Source: an uncultured Anaerobiospirillum sp.
GTDB lineage: Bacteria; Pseudomonadota; Gammaproteobacteria; Enterobacterales; Succinivibrionaceae
Length of the DNA stretch: 64,000 nt
Reading direction: 5' to 3'
Assembly (NCBI GenBank): GCA_944389615.1
Contig: CALXNA010000011.1
Span: forward strand, 1 to 64,000
This document shows, in pieces, positions 20,614 through 29,165 of the stretch. The notes under the pieces were generated by a model. The model did not search any database and had not been told where the DNA came from. It was given only the letters and a program-made list of their open reading frames with translations. How positions within the stretch are numbered: position 1 is the first letter of the stretch; every line of letters begins with the position of its first letter. The position numbers and the translations under genes were made by a program.

Positions 20614-20635
20614 GCGCGCTGCTACCCTTCCTGAG

Positions 20636-20673
20636 TTTGTGATCGGAAAGGGCGTATCGTTATCACAAAGGAG
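20636..20673 (+). promoter_or_regulatory. rpsO leader hairpin overlapping the ribosome site
   Basis: TTTGTGAT (20636-20643) pairs perfectly with ATCACAAA (20662-20669), which runs into the Shine-Dalgarno AAAGGAG (20667-20673). S15 is known to repress its own translation through a leader fold in E. coli; a similar role here is inferred. Confidence 0.6.
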
Positions 20674-20683
20674 CAAATGCACA

Positions 20684-20953
20684 ATGGCATTATCTGTCGA
20701 GCAGAAGGCAAAGATCGTTTCTGAGTTTGGTCGTGGCGCTAATGACACTGGTTCGCCAGAGGTTCAGATCGCTTTACTGACCTATCGCATCGCTGACCTT
20801 CAGCCACACTTCCAAGCCAACAAGAAGGATCACCACTCCCGTCGTGGTCTTCTGCGCATGGTAGCTCAGCGTCGTCGCTTATTAGACTACTTAAAGTCCA
20901 GCGACCACGGCCGCTACTTAGCCATCGTTGATAAGTTAAAGCTCCGTCGCTAG
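20684..20953 (+). CDS. rpsO: 30S ribosomal protein S15
   Basis: Primary 16S rRNA-binding protein of the small-subunit platform. The ATG at 20684 gives 89 residues, the exact family length, with the conserved [36 protein letters not shown] segments. AAAGGAG precedes the start by ten bases. Seven of its twelve Leu codons are TTA, unexpected for a highly expressed gene in GC-rich DNA. A terminator follows, so pnp has its own promoter, although the rpsO-pnp order is the standard gammaproteobacterial one. Assignment is certain. Confidence 0.98.
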   Translation: MALSVEQKAKIVSEFGRGANDTGSPEVQIALLTYRIADLQPHFQANKKDHHSRRGLLRMVAQRRRLLDYLKSSDHGRYLAIVDKLKLRR

Positions 20954-20991
20954 TTCGACCTACAGCTTGAGGTACTCCTGCCTTCTCAGGA

Positions 20992-21021
20992 GAAAAAGGG
21001 CGACGTCAGGTCGCCTTTTTT
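20992..21021 (+). terminator. Rho-independent terminator of rpsO
   Basis: AAAAAGGGCGAC pairs with GTCGCCTTTTTT around a five-base loop, ending in six T's. Confidence 0.9.
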
Positions 21022-21197
21022 ATGCGCGCACGGCCCCGATCCCGGGCCTGCGGGCGCACTCACGGTGCCAGGAGGGCGCTGCGGCGCAGACGGCCGGCAT
21101 AAGCGGCGCAGCAGCCTGCCGCGGCAGAGACGGCGTGAAAACGTCGTTTAAGCAACAATCTTGCGCAAAGTGAGATGCCTTTAGCGGTGCTTTCACC

Positions 21198-21203
21198 TAT
21201 AAT
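21198..21203 (+). promoter_or_regulatory. -10 element for pnp
   Basis: A perfect TATAAT lies about 355 bases before the pnp start codon. The -35 is poor (TGCCTT-like). It would give a long leader, as known for pnp in E. coli. Confidence 0.5.
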
Positions 21204-21426
21204 GACGAGTCAACTTGTTTTTAGGGCTTGGCTCAAGCGCCCCCGTAGCTGACGCCATGTAGGCACGGGCTGCGGCAGCTGCGCTATGCCGGAAGTAAGA
21301 TTTACCGCTTTTAGTTTGCCTATCCCCCGAGGCGTATGTGCTTAGGGCTTGGCCGCTGTGTTCGGCCGAGCTGTGGTCGGGGATGGAGCGCTGTGACCTC
21401 ACGTGGTGAGCCGAATTTTGTGGCGA

Positions 21427-21518
21427 GACGTCGCCGCCTGTCTTCGTGGTTGGTTTGTGGCATCGGGCTGATGCCTGCCTTGTGAGTTAATCAAGGCGAC
21501 AGGAAGGTAGGTGACGTC
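21427..21518 (+). promoter_or_regulatory. Branched pnp leader structure
   Basis: GACGTCGCC (21427-21435) pairs with GGTGACGTC (21510-21518), then CCTGTC (21437-21442) with GACAGG (21498-21503). Two inner hairpins follow: GGCATC/GATGCC (21459-21475) and GCCTTG/CAAGGC (21477-21497). In E. coli the pnp leader folds into an RNase III site used in autoregulation by PNPase; the similar position, 40 bases before the start, suggests the same here. Confidence 0.6.
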
Positions 21519-21558
21519 GGAGCCTGCGCGGAATTGCACAAGGGATCGGAGAAGATTA

Positions 21559-23694
21559 ATGAATTTACAGCCTATCACCCGCACCTTTAAGTATGGTCGC
21601 CATACTGTTACTTTAGAGACAGGTGCTATTGGTCGTCAGGCCGACTCTGCAGTGATCGCCTCGATGGATGATACCGTCGTTTTAGCGACCGTAGTCTGCA
21701 AGCGTAAGGATGCGGTTGAGGGCCGCGACTTTTTCCCTCTAACCGTGAACTACCAAGAGCGTGCTTATGCCGCCGGTCGCATTCCGGTCAGCTTTTTCCG
21801 GCGCGAAGGTCGCCCAAGCGAGAGCGAGACCTTAATTGCACGTCTCATCGATCGTCCACTGCGCCCATTATTCCCAGACGGCTTCGTCAATGAGGTGCAG
21901 GTTGTCGTCACGGTGATGTCCGCCAACCCGGAAGTCCCAACTGACATCATCTCCATCATCGCCGCTTCGGCCGCCTTAGCGACCTCCGGTCTGCCATGGA
22001 ATGGCCCATTAGGCGGTGCCCGCGTCGGCTTCATCGACGGTCAGTACGTTTTAAACCCAATCACCTCGGAGATGGCTAAGTCCGATCTGGACTTAGTGGT
22101 CGCTGGTACCAAGCAAGCAGTGGTCATGGTTGAGTCTGAGGCTAACATCCTTCCTGAGGATGTCATGTTAGGCGCCGTGATGTACGGTCACGAGCAGCAG
22201 CAGGTCGTGATCGACGAGATCGAGGCCTTTAAGGCGCAGGTCAACCGTCCGGTTTGGGATTGGGTCAAACCACAAGAAGACGAAGAGTTGGTTAAGACGG
22301 TACAGGACTTAGCCCGCGAGGACGTCGGTGCTGCCTTCTACATCGTCGATAAGCTCGAGCGTCAAGGCCGCCTTGAGACCATCAAGGAAGAGGTTACCGC
22401 TAAGGTCACCGCCATGAAGGAGGAGTGGGCTGAGATGGGCGATAAGATCGCCACCATCCTCTTTGAGCTTGAGCGTTCGATCGTCCGTGAGCGTATCTTA
22501 TCAGGCGAGAAGCGTATCGATGGCCGTACCTTACGTATGATCCGCCCAATCACGGTCGCTACTGGCATCCTGCCACGTGCCCACGGCTCGGCCCTGTTCA
22601 CCCGTGGTGAGACTCAGGCCATTGCCACCTGCACCTTAGGCTCTGAGCGCGATGCCCAGACCATTGAGGATATGACCGGCACCCGTACCGATCGCTTCAT
22701 CCTGCACTACAACTTCCCACCATACTGCGTGGGCGAGACCGGCTTAATCGGCTCGCCGAAGCGTCGTGAGATTGGCCACGGCCGCTTAGCTAAGCGCGCC
22801 TTACGTGCCGTCTTACCTGATGCCGAGAAGTTCCCATACACGATCCGTGTGGTCTCGGAGATCACCGAGTCCAACGGTTCCTCGTCGATGGCTTCGGTCT
22901 GCGGTGGCTCGCTGGCCTTATTTGCCGCTGGTGTACCATGCAAGGCGGCCGTCGCTGGTATCGCCATGGGCTTAGTTAAGGAAGGCGAGCGCGTCGCCAT
23001 CTTAACTGACATCATGGGCGATGAAGACCACTTAGGCGATATGGACTTCAAGGTCGCCGGTACCACCGAAGGTGTCACTGCCTTACAGATGGACATCAAG
23101 ACCGACGGTATCACCCGTGAGATCATGCAGCAGGCTTTAACTGACGCTCACGCCGCGCGTATCCACCTGCTGAAGATCATGGGCAGCGCTCTGCCTGAGC
23201 CCGAGTCGGAGCTGTCGCCATTTGCCCCACGCATGGTCTTAATCAATGTCCCAGCAGACAAGATTAAGGACATCATCGGTAAGGGCGGTGCCACGATTCG
23301 CGCGCTGCAGGCTGACACCAACACCCAGATCGACTTGAGCGATGATGGCGTCGTCCGTATCGCTGCCTGCTCGGAGGCCGATGCTAAGGCTGCGATTGCT
23401 CGCATCCACGAGTTAACCGCCGAAGTTGAGATCGGTAAGGACTACAACGGCAAGGTCGTACGCATCACCGAGTTTGGTGCCTTCGTCAACATCCTGCCGG
23501 GCCGCGACGGCTTAGTCCACGTCTCGCAGATCGCCGACGAGCGTGTCGACAATGTCGCTGATTACCTGCGCGTTGGCGACACGGTACGCGTCCGCGTCTT
23601 AGGCGTCGACGAGTCCAATGGCCGCATCCGCCTCTCGATCCGTGCTTGCTTGCAAGATCAAGCCAACGAGGCGGCCGCCGAGGACGTCGAATAA
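21559..23694 (+). CDS. pnp: Polyribonucleotide nucleotidyltransferase (PNPase)
   Basis: Phosphorolytic 3'-5' exoribonuclease of RNA turnover and degradosome partner. The ATG at 21559 ([13 protein letters not shown]) has GGAG seven bases upstream and aligns with the E. coli N-terminus; 711 residues result. Two RNase PH-like domains are seen, the second with [11 protein letters not shown]-type and FHYNFPP-like blocks ([13 protein letters not shown]) and the phosphate/metal site motif [16 protein letters not shown] and [18 protein letters not shown] ([13 protein letters not shown]) and S1 ([19 protein letters not shown]) domains follow at the C-terminus. All are complete. Hairpins after the stop codon suggest termination. 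Assignment is certain. Confidence 0.98.
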   Translation: MNLQPITRTFKYGRHTVTLETGAIGRQADSAVIASMDDTVVLATVVCKRKDAVEGRDFFPLTVNYQERAYAAGRIPVSFFRREGRPSESETLIARLIDRPLRPLFPDGFVNEVQVVVTVMSANPEVPTDIISIIAASAALATSGLPWNGPLGGARVGFIDGQYVLNPITSEMAKSDLDLVVAGTKQAVVMVESEANILPEDVMLGAVMYGHEQQQVVIDEIEAFKAQVNRPVWDWVKPQEDEELVKTVQDLAREDVGAAFYIVDKLERQGRLETIKEEVTAKVTAMKEEWAEMGDKIATILFELERSIVRERILSGEKRIDGRTLRMIRPITVATGILPRAHGSALFTRGETQAIATCTLGSERDAQTIEDMTGTRTDRFILHYNFPPYCVGETGLIGSPKRREIGHGRLAKRALRAVLPDAEKFPYTIRVVSEITESNGSSSMASVCGGSLALFAAGVPCKAAVAGIAMGLVKEGERVAILTDIMGDEDHLGDMDFKVAGTTEGVTALQMDIKTDGITREIMQQALTDAHAARIHLLKIMGSALPEPESELSPFAPRMVLINVPADKIKDIIGKGGATIRALQADTNTQIDLSDDGVVRIAACSEADAKAAIARIHELTAEVEIGKDYNGKVVRITEFGAFVNILPGRDGLVHVSQIADERVDNVADYLRVGDTVRVRVLGVDESNGRIRLSIRACLQDQANEAAAEDVE

Positions 23695-23709
23695 GACCGA
23701 ATTGGTTCA

Positions 23710-23766
23710 GGGCGACCGTTAGGTCGCCATGACAGAAGCTCTGGCCTGCGGGCTGGGGCTTTTTTG
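23710..23766 (+). terminator. Terminator region of pnp
   Basis: GGCGACC, loop GTTA, GGTCGCC (23711-23728), then AGCTCTGGCC paired with GGGCTGGGGCT (with G-U pairs) and TTTTTT ending at 23765. A further perfect GGCGCC-rich hairpin lies at about 23779-23801. Confidence 0.7.
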
Positions 23767-24362
23767 TTGGTCGCGCCCAGCCCGGCGCCGTTAAGGCGCC
23801 GGGCCCGCTGCAGGCGGGCACCGCCGTGCGCGGCTGCGGCGGTGGGCCATGGTGGGGCGCGCTGCGCTAACGTGGGGCTGAGTGATCGTTTTTGGAGCGC
23901 GTTTGACCCCATTTGCCCTTTGGTCTTAAATAGGCAAATTTACTTGCGGCGGACTGAAGTTACGCCAAAGCGTGTGCTGGTGCGCCTAGACGGGCGCTGG
24001 CCGGGGATGCGGCGCTAAGGCCTGTGCTGAGTGCGCTGCGGCCCCTTAGGGGCGAATAATGGGACTGTGACCAAAAGCAGCTGCAATAAGTTCAAAATTA
24101 GTGCAAACTAGGACGACTTAGTATAGGTTGGGCTTGGGGTAGGGCTGATCCGCGGGGCATTCCGGGCAGCGCTTGCGCCAGATAAGTCACGTGCTAAGTT
24201 CCGTGTTGCTTACTCCTTGATGCTTGCCTCAAGGCAAGCCCGTACGCGCAGGCATGCTTGGCCCCGAGGGGGCTGCCACCTAGTGACCCCGAGGGGGCTG
24301 CCACCTGGTCGGGCGCGCGGCGGTGAGGAGAGGCTTGTTGGTTTTGTTTGGGATCCTCTTTT
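23767..24362. other. Non-coding region between pnp and the first NSS gene
   Basis: About 600 bp. It has GC hairpins near 23780-23820, an AT-richer stretch 23890-24130, and a 25-bp tandem repeat at 24262. No promoter or RNA gene is clear. Confidence 0.45.
24262..24306. repeat. 25-bp period tandem repeat
   Basis: CCCCGAGGGGGCTGCCACCT occurs at 24262-24281 and 24287-24306. Each copy contains the small hairpin CCCCGAGGGG. Confidence 0.85.
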
Positions 24363-25742
24363 ATGGCAACCCGTGAACACTTCTCCACACGCCTCGGCTT
24401 CTTGTTGATTGCCGCAGGCTGTGCTATTGGTCTTGGTAACGTTTGGCGCTTCCCGTATATCGTAGGTCAATACGGCGGTGCGATCTTCGTTTTAATCTAC
24501 GTCTTCTTCTTGGTCGCGTTCGGCCTGCCGCTTCTGATGATGGAGCTGGCTATCGGCCGTGCCTCGCGCCGCTCCCTTGCTGGTTCCTTTGAGCTGCTGC
24601 AAGCCAATCCTCAAGCTAAGTGGCACTACAACAAGTTTTGGATGATCGCCGGTAACTACGTCTTGATGTCGTTTTACAGCGTCATCACGGGCTGGCTCTT
24701 GTACTACTGCATCAAGGGCTTTACCGGTGAGTTCGGCGTCAATGTCGATGCTGCGCAGTCGGGAGCTGAGTTTGCCCAGATGCTGGCCTCGCCTTCTGAT
24801 ATGCTCATGAATATGATCGCAGTGGTGGCCGTCTCCTTCGGTATCTGCGCCTGCGGTCTGCGCAAGGGCGTCGAGCGCATCACCAAGCCGATGATGCTCC
24901 TGCTCTTTGCGCTGCTCATCTTCTTAGCCATCCGTTCGTGCTTGCTCCCGGGCGTGTCGGCTGGTCTTGAGTACTATCTGATGCCAGATTACTCCAAGAT
25001 CGAAGGCCGCGTCATTGAGGTGCTGTCGGCAGCCATGGCTCAGGCCTTCTTCACCTTGTCCATCGGTATCGGCGCCATGCAGATCTTCGGTACCTATATG
25101 GACTCGCGCCACACCTTAGCCTCCGAGGGCTTGTCGATCTTAGCCTTAGATACGACCGTTGCCTTTTTATCGGGCTTAGTCATCTTCCCATCGTGCTTTA
25201 CCTATGCGGTAGAGCCGGGCCAAGGCCCAAGCCTCATCTTCGTCACCTTGGTATCGGTCTTTAGCCATATGGACAATGGTGCCTTCTGGGGCGGCTTCTT
25301 CTTCATGTTCATGCTCTTTGCGGCCATGTCGACCCTGATTGCCGTCTTTGAGAACATCATTGCCATCACCATGGAGCTCTTTACCACCTCGCGCCGTCGT
25401 GCCGTGATGGTCAACTTCGTGGTGATCTTGATCATCTCGCTGCCTTGCATCTTCGGCTTCAACTACCTCTCCGACTTCCACCCATTAGGCGGCAGCTCCT
25501 CGGTGTTAGATCTTGAGGACTTCCTCATCTCCTACAACATCCTGCCATTTGGTGCGCTGCTCATCTGCGTCTTCATCACCGCCAAGAGTGGCTGGGGCTG
25601 GAATAAGTTCTTAACCGAGTGCAACACCGGCGAAGGCGTCAAGATGCCATCGTGGGGCTTACAGTACTATCGCTTCGTCGTCCCTGTCGTCATCTTCTTA
25701 CTCATCGCCAACTGCTATTACACCGTCTTCTTTGCCGGTTAA
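24363..25742 (+). CDS. NSS-family sodium-dependent transporter (copy 1 of 3)
   Basis: A 459-residue neurotransmitter:sodium symporter family carrier, the LeuT/MhsT group that couples Na+ to amino-acid uptake. ATG 24363 (MATREHFSTRLGF) is chosen because the family's conserved start follows at once; the ribosome site is weak. TM1 carries the signature GCAIGLGNVWRFPYIVGQYG, with the unwound Na+/substrate site. The length fits the 11-helix MhsT-like branch. Conserved ATFAAMSTLIAVFENI-like sequence (FAAMSTLIAVFENIIAIT) marks TM8 with Na+ ligands. It is first of three paralogues in tandem. Substrate cannot be read off; amino acids are most likely. The family is certain, the substrate unknown. Confidence 0.92.
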   Translation: MATREHFSTRLGFLLIAAGCAIGLGNVWRFPYIVGQYGGAIFVLIYVFFLVAFGLPLLMMELAIGRASRRSLAGSFELLQANPQAKWHYNKFWMIAGNYVLMSFYSVITGWLLYYCIKGFTGEFGVNVDAAQSGAEFAQMLASPSDMLMNMIAVVAVSFGICACGLRKGVERITKPMMLLLFALLIFLAIRSCLLPGVSAGLEYYLMPDYSKIEGRVIEVLSAAMAQAFFTLSIGIGAMQIFGTYMDSRHTLASEGLSILALDTTVAFLSGLVIFPSCFTYAVEPGQGPSLIFVTLVSVFSHMDNGAFWGGFFFMFMLFAAMSTLIAVFENIIAITMELFTTSRRRAVMVNFVVILIISLPCIFGFNYLSDFHPLGGSSSVLDLEDFLISYNILPFGALLICVFITAKSGWGWNKFLTECNTGEGVKMPSWGLQYYRFVVPVVIFLLIANCYYTVFFAG

Positions 25743-25758
25743 GACCGGTGACGGTGCG

Positions 25759-25775
25759 CCCCGAGCTGCTCGGGG
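25759..25775 (+). terminator. Hairpin between NSS copies 1 and 2
   Basis: CCCCGAG, loop CTG, CTCGGGG is a perfect seven-base stem 16 bases after the stop codon. There is no T tract, so it may be a processing or stability element in an operon mRNA. Confidence 0.4.
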
Positions 25776-25897
25776 CAGTGCTGCTTGCAGGGGCAGCGCA
25801 GCGTGAGCTGCTCCGCTGCCCGCAGGCGGCCGCTGGACGCGAGCAGTCACTGCCTGCGCCCGGCCGCTACCATTTGTTCTTAAGGACTTTGTGCGTT

Positions 25898-27265
25898 ATG
25901 GCTCGAGAACAGTTCTCATCGCGTTTAGGCTTCCTCTTGATCTCCGCCGGCTGTGCCATCGGATTGGGTAATGTCTGGCGCTTTCCTTATGTTGCTGGCC
26001 AATATGGCGGAGCCATCTTCGTTATCATCTATCTCGTCATGATGTTCGCCATCGGCGTACCCCTCATGACCATGGAGCTTTCGATCGGCCGGGCCTCGCG
26101 CCAGAGCCTTGGCAAGTCCTTTGAGACCTTAAAGCCTCAGAGCAAGTGGTACTTAAACAAGTTCTGGATGATCCCCGGCAATTACGTCCTGATGGGCTTT
26201 TACTCCTTGGTCACGGGCTGGATGTTCTACTACACCATCCTCGTGGGCTCAGGGAGCGTGGCCACGGGCATTGAGCAAGAGCAGGCCGGTGCGATCTTCA
26301 ATGCGCTGCTGGGCAGCCCTAACACCATGCTTATCTGTATGCTGGTGGTCGTGATCGGCTCCTTTGCCGTCTGCGCCTTTGGTTTAGAGAAGGGCGTGGA
26401 GCGCATCAACAAGCCGATGATGCTCTTGCTCTTTGCGCTGCTCATCTTCTTATCGCTGCGCTCGATTTGGCTGCCGGGCTTTGCCGAGGGCGTGGCCTAC
26501 TACCTCATGCCTAACTTTGAGCAGGTGCAAGAGCATGGCATCTTAAACGTGCTCTCAGCGGCCTTAGGCCAATGCTTCTTTGCCTTGGGCTTGGGCGTGG
26601 GCTCGATTCAGATTTTCGGCTCGTACATGAAGCGCAACAACACGCTTACCAACGAAGCCTTCACCATTACCTTCTTAGATGCCTTGGTCGCGGTGCTCGC
26701 TGGCTTTGTCGTATTCCCGGCCTGCTTTAGCTATGGCGTGGAGCCGGGCTCGGGACCTGGCCTTGTGTTTGTGACCTTAGTGACCGTGTTCTCGAACATG
26801 GCCTATGGCAGCATCTGGGGTGGTATCTTCTTCTTGTTCATGCTCTTTGCGGCGGTTTCGACCTTGATCGCGGTGTTTGAGAACATCATCGCCATCTCGA
26901 TGGAGGTCTTCAACATCTCGCGCCTCAAGTCCGTCATCTGCAACTTCATTGCGGTGGTCGCCTTGTGCCTGCCGTGCCTCTATGGCTACAACTACCTCTC
27001 GGACATCCATCCGTTAGGCGGGCAGAGCACCATCTTAGACACCTACGACTTTGTGCTGAGCAACAACATTCTGCCGCTGGGCACCACCTGCTACGTGCTC
27101 TTTGTGACCTTAAAGCGCGGCTGGGGCTTTGACAACTACCTCAAGGAGACCAACTTCGGTGAGGGCGTCAAGATCCCCCATGCTGCCTACAACTACTACC
27201 GCATCTTCTTGCCGGTCGTGATCTTGGCACTCTTCATCCAAGGCTATGTCGGTATCTTCGGTTAA
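25898..27265 (+). CDS. NSS-family sodium-dependent transporter (copy 2 of 3)
   Basis: A 455-residue paralogue. The start ATG 25898 (MAREQFSSRLGF) aligns with both neighbours; AAGGA lies 11 bases upstream. TM1 has GCAIGLGNVWRFPYVAGQYG; the TM8 region reads FAAVSTLIAVFENIIAIS. Compared with copies 1 and 3 the loop after TM3 is different (GSGSVATGIEQEQAGAIFN) and the mid-protein signature is ERINKPMMLLLFALL. It lies 155 bases after copy 1, a gap that would allow co-transcription. Divergence among the three copies suggests distinct substrates rather than a recent triplication. Family certain, substrate unknown. Confidence 0.92.
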   Translation: MAREQFSSRLGFLLISAGCAIGLGNVWRFPYVAGQYGGAIFVIIYLVMMFAIGVPLMTMELSIGRASRQSLGKSFETLKPQSKWYLNKFWMIPGNYVLMGFYSLVTGWMFYYTILVGSGSVATGIEQEQAGAIFNALLGSPNTMLICMLVVVIGSFAVCAFGLEKGVERINKPMMLLLFALLIFLSLRSIWLPGFAEGVAYYLMPNFEQVQEHGILNVLSAALGQCFFALGLGVGSIQIFGSYMKRNNTLTNEAFTITFLDALVAVLAGFVVFPACFSYGVEPGSGPGLVFVTLVTVFSNMAYGSIWGGIFFLFMLFAAVSTLIAVFENIIAISMEVFNISRLKSVICNFIAVVALCLPCLYGYNYLSDIHPLGGQSTILDTYDFVLSNNILPLGTTCYVLFVTLKRGWGFDNYLKETNFGEGVKIPHAAYNYYRIFLPVVILALFIQGYVGIFG

Positions 27266-27404
27266 CGCAGGGTGTAGCCCTGATTCTTGTCCTCAAAAGG
27301 AAGCTTGAGAGCTCAGCGCCAGCACGCAGCCGCCGCGCTCACGCGCTTGTCCGCAGCCGCGCCGTCGCGCCGCTGTGTTGCCCTGAGCCCTTAAAGGAGT
27401 TGTT

Positions 27405-28781
27405 ATGTCTCAACGCGAACAATTTTCGTCGCGCCTAGGCTTCCTGCTCATTGCAGCAGGATGTGCGATCGGTCTTGGTAACGTGTGGCGCTTCCCGTAT
27501 ATCACGGGCCAATATGGCGGCGCTATCTTCGTTATCATGTACCTCGTGTTCTTGCTGCTCATCGGTGTGCCGCTCTTGACCATCGAGCTCTCGATTGGCC
27601 GCGCTTCGCGCCGTTCGATCGCACGCTGCTATGAGGTGCTCGAGAAGCCCGGCAGCAAGTGGCACTTAAACAAGTTCTGGCAGATCCCGGGTAGCTACAT
27701 CCTGACCTCGTTCTATGGCGTGATCACGGGCTGGCTCCTGTTCTACTGCGTGGCCTTTGCCATCGGTTTCTTTGGCACCGGCATCACCCAAGAGGTGGCC
27801 GTGGAGAAGTTCAATGGGCTCCTTGCTAACCCATACCTCATGTACACCTGCATGATCACAGTGGTCGCAGTGTCCTTTGGTATCGTGGCTTTGGGCGTAG
27901 TCAAGGGCGTGGAGCGCATCACCAAGCCGATGATGATCTTGCTCTTTGCGCTGCTCTTTTTCATGGCTGCACGCTCCTTTACGCTGCCGGGCTTTGCCGA
28001 GGGTATCTCCTATTACTTGAACCCATCGTGGGATCATATGAAGGCCGATGGCTTCTTAGCTGCGGTCTGGGCCGCCATGGGTCAGGTCTTCTTTACCCTC
28101 TCCATTGGCCAAGGCTCCATCGAGATCTTCGGCACCTATATGAGCAAGGATCACTCCTTACCAAAGGAGTCGGTCTTAATCTGCGTGCTTGACACCACGG
28201 TGGCGCTGCTTGCCGGCTTTGTCATCTTCCCGGCCTGCTTTAGCTACGATATTGAGCCCGGCCAAGGCCCAAGCTTGCTCTTTATCACCCTGACCACGGT
28301 CTTCTCCAATATGGAAGGCGGTTGGTTCTGGGGCAGCATCTTCTTCTTGTTCATGCTCTTTGCCGCGCTCTCGACCTTGATTGCGGTGTTTGAGAGTATC
28401 GTCTCGATCAGCATGGATTTGTTCGGCGTCTCGCGCGTCAAGTCGGTCGTCTACAACTTCATCATCCTCGCGCTGCTCTCCACGCCGTGCATCTTGGGCT
28501 TCAACTACTGGTCGGACGTCCACCCATTAGGCGGCGGCTCCACCATCATGGACTTGCAGGACTTCTTGGTCTCCAACAACATCCTGCCGATTGGCTCCTT
28601 AGTCTTCGTGCTATTTATTGTAGGCAAGACTGGTATGGGCTTTAAGCGCTACCAAGATGAGTGCAACACCGGCGATGGCCCGAAGATGCCTGCTTGGATG
28701 TCGTGGTACTTAAAGCTGGTGCTGCCACCAGTCGTCACCATCATCCTCTTAGTGGGCTACTACAACATCTTCTTGGCCTAA
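27405..28781 (+). CDS. NSS-family sodium-dependent transporter (copy 3 of 3)
   Basis: A 458-residue paralogue with the best ribosome site of the three (AAAGGAG five bases before the ATG). It starts MSQREQFSSRLGFLLIAAG and shares GLGNVWRFPYITGQYGG. TM8 reads FAALSTLIAVFESIVSIS, a Glu-Ser in place of the Glu-Asn of the other two, which lies near the sodium/substrate region and may alter specificity (inference). It follows copy 2 by 139 bases and ends at a strong hairpin, so it is probably the last gene of the cluster. Family certain, substrate unknown. Confidence 0.92.
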   Translation: MSQREQFSSRLGFLLIAAGCAIGLGNVWRFPYITGQYGGAIFVIMYLVFLLLIGVPLLTIELSIGRASRRSIARCYEVLEKPGSKWHLNKFWQIPGSYILTSFYGVITGWLLFYCVAFAIGFFGTGITQEVAVEKFNGLLANPYLMYTCMITVVAVSFGIVALGVVKGVERITKPMMILLFALLFFMAARSFTLPGFAEGISYYLNPSWDHMKADGFLAAVWAAMGQVFFTLSIGQGSIEIFGTYMSKDHSLPKESVLICVLDTTVALLAGFVIFPACFSYDIEPGQGPSLLFITLTTVFSNMEGGWFWGSIFFLFMLFAALSTLIAVFESIVSISMDLFGVSRVKSVVYNFIILALLSTPCILGFNYWSDVHPLGGGSTIMDLQDFLVSNNILPIGSLVFVLFIVGKTGMGFKRYQDECNTGDGPKMPAWMSWYLKLVLPPVVTIILLVGYYNIFLA

Positions 28782-29165
28782 GCCCCGCCGCGGCTCACGC
28801 CGCGCTGCGCCCAGTGCGCTGCGCGCTTGGCCCACGCTGACAAGCCCCAGCCCCGTGCTGGGGCTTGCCGTATCTGGGGCTTTTGTGTGGGGCGTAAAGG
28901 GCCCGTGCGTCAAGATTTTTGCGCACAAAGCACAGCTAGGTGAACTTGCGCGTAGGGGCCGGGTCAAAGCTTAGAGCCGCGCCCTGCGGCCGTGCATCAG
29001 GCCAGCGCCTATGCGGTTTTATGCGCTAGGGCGGGCGGGCGCTAGATATGGCTTTTGGGCCAAAACTTGCTAGGAAGGCAGGTAATACTGGTGCTGCGGG
29101 CTGCGGCCCGTGACTGATAGGAAGTTAGTCAGGGCACATTTTGGTGAGGGCACAAGGGGATCATT
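28782..29165. other. Intergenic region between the NSS cluster and slt
   Basis: 384 bp holding the hairpin at 28841-28867; the rest shows no recognisable gene or clear promoter. Confidence 0.45.
28841..28867 (+). terminator. Hairpin ending the NSS cluster
   Basis: CAAGCCCCAGC pairs perfectly with GCTGGGGCTTG around CCCGT, an 11-base stem 60 bases after the stop. A second GGGGCTTTTG follows at 28877. Confidence 0.6.

Larger units (their letters stand above)
20954..21558. other. rpsO-pnp intergenic region
   Basis: 605 bp containing the rpsO terminator (20992-21021), a -10 element for pnp (21198-21203) and a folded leader (21427-21518). The stretch between 21025 and 21190 shows nothing recognisable. 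Confidence 0.6.
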
